Positions 57,716 to 64,000 of a DNA stretch of 64,000 bases are shown one piece after another; within the stretch, counting starts at the first letter, position 1, and each line of letters starts with the position of its first letter. The position numbers and the translations under genes are program-made. The notes beneath the pieces are model-generated. The model did no database searches. It saw only the letters and a list, made by a program, of their open reading frames with translations, and was not told the DNA's origin. This DNA is from Dillenia suffruticosa (taxonomy: Eukaryota > Streptophyta > Magnoliopsida > Dilleniales > Dilleniaceae), in contig JAVTVX010000034.1 in NCBI GenBank assembly GCA_033439265.1, forward strand, positions 13,282,501 through 13,346,500, in the 5' to 3' direction.

Positions 57716-60700
57716 CGGTATTAGAGCTCTAGGGTTTTTTTTTGCCTTGTTTCTATTCCAAAAACAAAGTCTATTTCACGGTGTTTATGTAGCCTTCATT
57801 GCTGTTATCTCATCTACTCTTTCTTCTTCTTTAAATTCCTCTCTTGTTAAAATTTTCACTTTTTTCCCCAAATACTTCATTCTCTGCTTCATCCTTCTTT
57901 CCCCTTAAATCCTTTTAAATCACCATGTTTAAGTCAACCAAAACCAACCGAGCTGCTGAGAGTTCTACTACAATCTCAACAGGAGAATTACAAAGTATAC
58001 AGGCTGCATATCGATTGAATGGGAAGAACCAACTAAAGTAGTCGCATTTGGTCTATACATTTTTTAAGGGAACGAGCAAACTGAGCCATTTGTTGGGCAC
58101 AGGGCCTAAAAAGGGGATCTGTAAATTTGATGCATGGGAGAAACAAGATTCCACAGTGATGTCATGGTTGTAGAACTCATGCTTCTGGAATAGTGATGTG
58201 TATGTATCTCAGAGTTGCCAAAGAGATTTGGGATGCTATCCGATAAACAGATTCCAATGTTCATGACGCTACCCATTTTACAAAATTAAGACAAAAATTT
58301 CAACAATAAAACAAGAGACTCAAAACTATCACAGAATATTTTGAATTTCTTGTCAGTCTTGTGGCAGGAGATGGATCTTTACCGACGTATTCAAATGCAT
58401 TGTAGTGAGGATGCCACAACATTGAAGCAATTCATGGAGAAGGATCGTATTTAAGATTTTCTTCCCGTTCTAAATGCCAAATTTGATGTTGTTAGAGTGG
58501 AAATTCTAGGAAAAGAGGACTTTTCCTCCTTGAATGAGACAATTTCGATCATTCAAGCAATTCATGTTTGTTATTGAGGCAAATCTCAATCCAAATCCAC
58601 CAATGGAAATTCCCTGTTTTGCATGTATTACTAGAACCACCAATACACTAAGGAGCAATGTTGGAAACTTCATGGCAGGCCAAACCAAAGTCCCAATGAT
58701 AGAGGTCATGCACAGATAGTGAGCACACAATTGAGCAGTGAAGAAAGTCATGAAGGTTAGATCTCTAATTTCAATAAGGAAGAGATTAAAAAACTAAAGA
58801 AATTTTTGGGTCTCTTCTTCCTCTTATGTTACTAATATCTCAAAAAAGATTTCCCCGAATATGTGAGTAATAGATTCTGGAGCCACAAATCATATGACCT
58901 ATTCCTCCCACCTATTTTCTTTATATACTCCTTGCTTGAGCCATAAGAAAATAAGTATAGCTGATGGGGCCCATCACCATTGTGGTTAGATAAGGGGACA
59001 TTTATATAAGCTATTCTCTTATACTAAAACGTATCGTATATGTTCTGAAACTCTTTTCAAATCTTGTTTCCATTCAAAAGTTTGCTTGCAATTCCAATTC
59101 AATGTAATTTTTTTTCCTTCATACTATGTATTTTAGAAGCAGGGATGATGATTGGACGTGCTAGTGAGAGAGATGGTCTTTACTACCTAAAAGATCAAAG
59201 TAGAAGAATTATAATTAAGAATTTCCTATCTACATTACTTCTTTTTGAGTCTATCACGTCAAATAAAGATAAAGTATGGTTTTATGATAGTCATTTAGAT
59301 CATCTATCATTTAACATCCTTAAGTAGATGTTTCCGTCAACATTTAAAAGGTATACTTTTGAGTGTTTCATTGTAATGATTGTGCAACTGCCAAACACAA
59401 TCGTGCTTCATTTCCAATAAGTAATATAAAAACTCTTAATCTTTTTTGTCATAGTCACTGTAATATTTGGGAACCCTCCATAGTTTTGAATATTTTTGGT
59501 GCAAAATGATTTATTTAATTTATTATTGATTGTATACGAGTAACATGGATTTATCTTTTGAAAAATAAATCTAATGTTTACATTGTTTTTCTCAATTTTT
59601 ACAACATGATCAAAATACAGTTTGATTTAAAACTTAAGCAGTTTCATTTTGATAATGTTAGAGACTGTTTCAATCAACTTTTTTCTCTCTCTCTCTCTTC
59701 CCCAAAGGGAAGGGATCATTCATGAGTCTTTTTATGTTACGACTCCCCGACAAAATAGAGTTGTCGAGTGTAAAAATGGTATCTTTTAGATGTCACAAGA
59801 GTTTTGTTACTTCACAAAAATGTATCTAAACAATACTGGGGAGAAACCATTTTAACAACTATACATCTTATTATTAAATTTTCAATGCAAAGTTTTTTCC
59901 GAATATCAACATTTCAAACGATCATATTCCTAGAATTTTGGAAGTGTTGTCATTGTCTGTGTCTAGTCTCAAACAGGGAAAAACTTGATCCACATGCTCT
60001 TTGGTGTATTTTCATTAGGTATTTTTCCTCACAAAATGGTTATAAATGTTTTCTTCTACCTACAAGAAAACTTTTGTCTCCACTGATGTAACATTTATAA
60101 AAAATAAGTCTTCTTCTAATATTTATCTTCAATGGTAGAAAGTAAGCGAAGACAGAGTGAAGAATGCAAATGACCTATTTCTTCTTGACTTTCTCAGTTA
60201 GGCTGTAGAGTCTTCGTATCCATTTGAAGTTTTTTCTAAGTCACTTGTTGTTCAATCTACTATTGAGTCCTCTGTTCAGCCAACCATTGAACTTATTGTT
60301 GAGTCACCCAAGTCATGTGAAGTGATCAATGATATGGAGAAACAAGATAATGATCAACCACTATAGGTCTATTTTAGGAAGAAAATTATAGTTTTTCAAT
60401 CGGTACAAGTATAATCACCTATTTGTTCTACTGCCCAAATACTCGAAACCGCGTACACACCATTACCTTAGCCCATTGAATTAGTAGATGAATCGAAACC
60501 AATTTGAAACAGTAGGGAACCAAAACCTTATTCTTGTACTAGAATGTGCACTAAATATTTCTTGTACTTATTCTTCACAAACCAAAACCTTTCTCAAAAA
60601 CATAGTCTTCTCAAGCAACCTTCACTCAATTCCCATTTTCAGAAATCTATTTGAGACATTAGGGAAAAAGAAGTGGGACGATACTATGAAAGTAAAGATG

Positions 60701-60865
60701 AAATCTCTAGCTCTAAAAAAGAATAAGACATTGGAGTTGGTTGAATTACCGAGAGGAAAGTAACCGGTGGGATGTACATAGGTTTTTACTATGAAGCACA
60801 AGCTAAATGACTCAGTAGAAAGATATGAAGCAAGGTTAATTGCCAAATGATATACTCAATGGCAG
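57475..60865 (+). mobile_element. Ty1/copia retrotransposon (copia-3), truncated inside reverse transcriptase
   Basis: After the LTR come gag (from ATG 57925: YRLNGKNQLK, SHLLGTGPKKG, FDAWEKQDS), a protease with DSGATNHMT (58873), a pre-integrase zinc/linker region (ERDGLYYLKDQ, 59167), integrase pieces (about 59380-60090, including QYWGETILTTIHLIIKF and REKLDPHALWCIFIRY) and the first part of RT (60655-60865: KKNKTLELVELPRGK, VFTMKHKLNDSVERYEARLI). Sequence then switches to CACTA subterminal repeats. Many stop codons and shifts (a TAG replaces a Trp codon near 58038), so it is dead. No 3' LTR. Confidence 0.88.
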
Positions 60866-61844
60866 AATTTTAGGGACGATTTGAAAATAATCTCGATATG
60901 ACTCTTTTTACAGTCTATGTAAGCATACCAGTTTTATAAGTTCTATTCAATTCTGACAGTTGTTATTTGTGGTTAGAAGATATAGTAGAGTTTAAGGGAC
61001 TGTTAATTAACTGTCTTTATATGTCTATTCTTTACTATCTACTTAACCATACCGTCTGCATAAGTTTTTCATATTTCTTAACCATATATTATGTAGTCGT
61101 TAAAAATTATATTCAATTGAAACGCTAATCTTTTATGGTTAGTAAATATGTCAGAGTGTCTCGTTAAAACTATTTTTTATTGCTACTTAAGCATATTGTC
61201 TTCATAAATTGTATTCAATTTTGACTGTCATTATTTGTGATAAGTAAATATGACAAAGTTCTAGAGAGAGGTTGAAAAATATCTCTATATGACTCATCTT
61301 TTATAATCTAGTTAACTATACTGTCGAGATAAATTCTATATCTATGCTAACTTATATATTGTGCAGTATTTAATACCTATGTTCAATTTTGACGTATATC
61401 ATTTGTGGTTAGTAAAAATGACAGAGTTTTAAGAACAGTTTGAAAAATAGTCTCGATATTTTTCTTTTTTCTGTCTACTTAAGCATACAAATTTGATAAG
61501 TTCTATTCAATTGTAAGAGTTATTATATGGAGTTTAAGGGATAGTTTGAAAACGGTCACTATATGACTATTTTTATTGTCAACCTAATCAAACTGACTGT
61601 ATAAATTCTATATCGATACGAACTCAAATATTATACAGTCTTTAAAAGCTATGCCCAATTCAGACGTTTATCTTTTGTAGTCAGTAAATATGCAGAGTTT
61701 TAGAGACGGTTTGAGAACATGTTCATTATAACTATTTTAACTCACTACTTAAGCATATCGTTTTCATAAATTCTACTCAATTCTGATAGTTATTATTTAT
61801 GATGACTACAAGAGCTTCGAAGTCTAATTTGTCGTTTTGTAGTG
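60866..61844 (+). mobile_element. CACTA terminal region with ~170-bp subterminal repeats
   Basis: Several imperfect copies of a unit containing GAGACGGTTTGAAAA, TATGACTATTTTTA.TGTC, CTACTTAAGCATA.., CATAAATTCTATTCAATT and TTATTTGTGGTTAGTAAATATG, ending in GTCGTTTTGTAGTG at 61844. The terminus and unit style match the right end at 9197. No left CACTA end was found, so only a terminal fragment remains. Confidence 0.6.
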
Positions 61845-62537
61845 TGATCACTGGTATTTTAAAAAGTGTTGGGATAAGTTTAATAAGAGAAAATATAGTG
61901 GAACTAAGTTTGAGGGATAGAAATATAAATCTGCGAATGCTACAAAGAGTACAATGGATTTTACAAGATGATGTGTGGTTCATCCGAAAAACAGATTTCT
62001 TAGGGAGGATAGGGAAGAAGAAGCAAGGAATGAAGAAGAATTGAATGAAGAAGAATTGAATGAAGAAGAATTGAATGAAGGAGGAATTGGTAATGAAGTT
62101 GAAAAAGAAGAAGAAGAAGATCAAGGGAATGAATGAGGAGATGGGAATGAAAATTAAGGAAACGAGGGAGGAGATGGAGGATGGAATGACTACCATCGGA
62201 ATGCCAATGACGAGGTAAGGTGGAATGATTTGTTTCAAGGTATTTATGGTCTGAAAATAGACATTGACATACTTAATGAGCAAGTTGGAGGATTTGGAAT
62301 GGAAATGCGAGAACATAGGATAGAAATGGGAGAATGAGGACAGAAATGGGTCGACTGAGCAGTGAAGTGGATGAAATTGAGAGACGACTGTTTGGAATGC
62401 AATAATATACATATGAATTTGCAGATCATAATGCAGAGCAGCATTGCAAAATGATATGTCAAATGTTGAACATCAGAACAGATCTTGGGGCAAATTCCAA
62501 ATCTATTGAATGCACCAGAGACCATTTGTAGATAGGC
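61845..62537 (+). pseudogene. decayed acidic/coiled reading frame of unknown function
   Basis: One frame reads NRFLREDREEEARNEEELNEEEL.. with a 15-bp direct repeat (AATGAAGAAGAATTG three times, 62029-62073), then EVEKEEEEDQGNE and, after stops, DIDILNEQVGGFGMEMREHRIEM, which looks coiled-coil-like. Stops interrupt it several times. It may be the upstream part of the Pro-rich frame that follows, possibly a transposon-borne gene; I do not recognise a family. Confidence 0.3.
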
Positions 62538-63074
62538 AATCCGGCCCGACCTTCATGCTCTGCTACTCAGCCTTCTTTATCTCCCAGTCCTGCCACTCAA
62601 CCTTCTTCCTCTGCCACTCCTACACCACCACGTCGCTCTGGCTTTGCCCACCCATTTGTTTTACACCCACCTTCTACATTTGGTTCTCCTGCTCCTGATA
62701 CTCACCCTCATGCTCCTGACACTCAGCCTAGCCGTGACAATCCTGCCCCTAGGCATCCATTTCTGACATTTGATTCTCCTCACACACCCACAACAGTTAC
62801 CTGGGGTAACACTCATACCCCTATTACTACTCCCAATTCTTTTACCATTGAGCAAGTTGTTAATGCTGTAATAGCAAATCCGGAGTCGAAAGATATTACA
62901 AGAAAGAGTGTTAAAAAATTTAGACCAAAAGTCAAAAATAACAATTTGAAGCAATTATGTGTACTTGCTTCCATTCCCTTGCTTTTTGCATTTGTATTTG
63001 TAGTTTTGTTCATTTTGTATTTTCATGTGTATTTCAATGTTGATGTGTTGATCTCTTCTATCTTTCAATGTTAA
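62538..63074 (+). pseudogene. Pro/Ser/Thr-rich open frame with hydrophobic tail, no start codon
   Basis: An open frame of 178 codons ends at TAA 63072-63074. It begins NPARPSCSATQPSLSPSPAT, continues Pro/Thr/Ser/His-rich (TPPRRSGFAHPFVLHPP, APDTHPHAPDTQPS), then a less biased stretch (SFTIEQVVNAVIANPESKD, RKSVKKFRPKVKNN), and finishes with a strongly hydrophobic segment (PLLFAFVFVVLFILYFHVYF) like a C-terminal membrane anchor. There is no upstream in-frame ATG before stops, so it would need upstream exons or is a relic. Not recognised as a known family. Confidence 0.35.
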
Positions 63075-63330
63075 AAAATTCTAGTAATTATGTCTATTTT
63101 GTATTTTTTTTATTTGTATTTTGATATGTTTTGTAATTTTTTTATTCTCATTGTATTTTGATTTGTAATGTAATGTTTAGTTATATTTGTAAGTATCTGA
63201 ATTTTAATTTTCTAATGTAATGATATGTTGTAGTTTAATGTTTATTAAGAACGTGAGGTTGGTCGTGGTTAAATTTTGTTGATCAACCAAGCTGTTAGGT
63301 TAGTTAGGACAGTAAGGAGTGTTAAACAAA
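63075..63330. other. AT-rich sequence after the Pro-rich frame
   Basis: Includes TTTTGTATTTTTTTTATTTG and repeated TAATGTAATG(T/A)T-type words. No gene was seen. Confidence 0.4.
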
Positions 63331-63490
63331 ATGTATAAAAAGGGGTAAGCTCTAGAAGAAAGAGGGAAAATGAATTGATTCCTTAATTTGTTCCGAGTCT
63401 TCTCTCTGTCTCTCTATCTCTCTCCCTATCATCTCTATCTCTCATCTCTATCTCTCATCTCTATCTCTCATCTTCTCCATCTCTACAACT
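63331..63490 (+). promoter_or_regulatory. promoter-like segment: TATA box and CT-rich leader
   Basis: GTATAAAAAGGGG (about 63331) resembles a plant TATA box. About 70 bp later comes a pyrimidine-rich leader with CTCTCT and CATCTCTATCTCT tandem repeats (63401-63480). It could belong to an LTR or a gene transcribed rightward. No coding exon was recognised within the window. Confidence 0.35.
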
Positions 63491-63656
63491 CCTTTATGCT
63501 CTCCTCAAATTTTCCTTTCAATCTCTAACATTTCTTCTATGGCCCCTATGAACTCTATCAGAATGCACAAACCAACCATGCTCTGTTTTGACTTCTTACT
63601 TTGTTTTTCAGTTCCATTTCATGTGTATACTTGCTCTTTTTTTTTTTTTTATTTCC

Positions 63657-63720
63657 ATTTGGGTTTGAAACCAATGTCTTTAATGTTCCAGTCCTGTGCC
63701 ACCTGAGCAATGGGTCGCAG
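63657..63720 (-). repeat. degenerate tRNA-like segment next to GC island
   Basis: On the minus strand, TGCTCAGGTGGCAC (box A-like) is followed about 30 bases later by GGTTTCAAACCC (box B-like), then CAAATGGAAAT and a poly-A run. Arrangement suggests a tRNA-derived or SINE-like relic. Confidence 0.45.
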
Positions 63721-64000
63721 GGTGAGCACCCGTGCAAACCGCCGTGCTTCCGTGCACCATGGGCGGAGGCCCCTGCTAGCCGCACAAGCCCGGAATCCCT
63801 CGTGGGCGCAATCTCCTCTCATGCGGGTGTAGTCTCCTGCTCATGCTGCCCCCGCCCAAGTATGGGCATAAGCCCAGGAACCCCTTTGCGGACGCAGCCT
63901 CTTGATCAAGCTGCCCCCGCCTAGGCATGGGCATAAGCCTGGCATGGGCACAGCCTCGTGCTCATGCTGCCCCCGCCCAGTCATGGGCATAAACCCTACA
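63721..64000. repeat. GC-rich repeat island 4, continues past the window
   Basis: Imperfect tandem repeats built on CATGCTGCCCCCGCCCA and GGGCATAAGCC (for instance TATGGGCATAAGCCCAGG, GGCATGGGCATAAGCCTGG), spaced about 65-90 bp. The repeat runs into the window end, so its size is unknown. The 107-codon frame crossing it is not considered a gene. Confidence 0.7.

Noticed and set aside
61777..62412. 211-codon minus-strand Phe/Ile/Ser-rich frame
   Set aside because: It is the complement of the acidic GAA-rich segment; low complexity with no recognisable domain.

Overview
This is nuclear DNA from a flowering plant, probably a eudicot. It is AT-rich and packed with transposons. One complete host gene is visible: a three-exon cytochrome P450 of the CYP85 clan, closest to CYP716, at 18522-31611 on the + strand. 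One isolated exon of another host gene family (DUF1336-type) lies at 33513-33635 on the - strand. Almost everything else is transposable elements, often nested, plus simple and tandem repeats. No rRNA gene, intact tRNA gene, CRISPR array or bacterial-style operon was seen.

Layout: (1) 1-9.2 kb is a tandem AT-rich repeat array split by a 6.6-kb CACTA transposon (558-7193, 3-bp duplication AAT), followed by the right end of a second CACTA (to 9197). (2) 9.2-15.1 kb is a reversed CACTA remnant holding a solo Ty3/gypsy LTR (9924-14795, duplication CAGCA), which itself holds a second solo LTR (11653-14302, duplication AAGAA). (3) 15.08-16.3 kb is the decayed 3' end of a LINE. (4) 16.86-18.0 kb is a short CACTA-like element. 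(5) 18.5-31.6 kb is the P450 gene; its 11.3-kb first intron contains an antisense Ty1/copia element (20936-28538). (6) 34.1-40.9 kb is a truncated Ty3/gypsy element with 5' LTR, gag, protease, RT and RNase H, and a foreign fragment inserted in gag. (7) 40.93-46.64 kb is an unusual purine/A-rich repeat array with a recurrent hairpin motif. (8) 46.6-49.8 kb holds a possible SINE and unassigned sequence. (9) 49.85-56.87 kb is a second antisense copia with 494-bp LTRs and a perfect AAATC duplication, sitting inside an older antisense copia. (10) 57.5-60.9 kb is a truncated sense copia. (11) 60.9-61.84 kb is another CACTA end. (12) 61.85-64 kb has a decayed Pro-rich reading frame, a promoter-like segment and a GC-rich repeat island.

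The P450 reads through intact with canonical splice sites, so it may be functional despite the intronic insertion. All retroelement reading frames are broken. A recurring theme is GC-rich repeat islands beside degenerate tRNA-like sequence, seen in unrelated transposon contexts. Nothing here can be presented as a proven new system; the A-rich hairpin array and the GC-island/tRNA-like module are the least explained structures.
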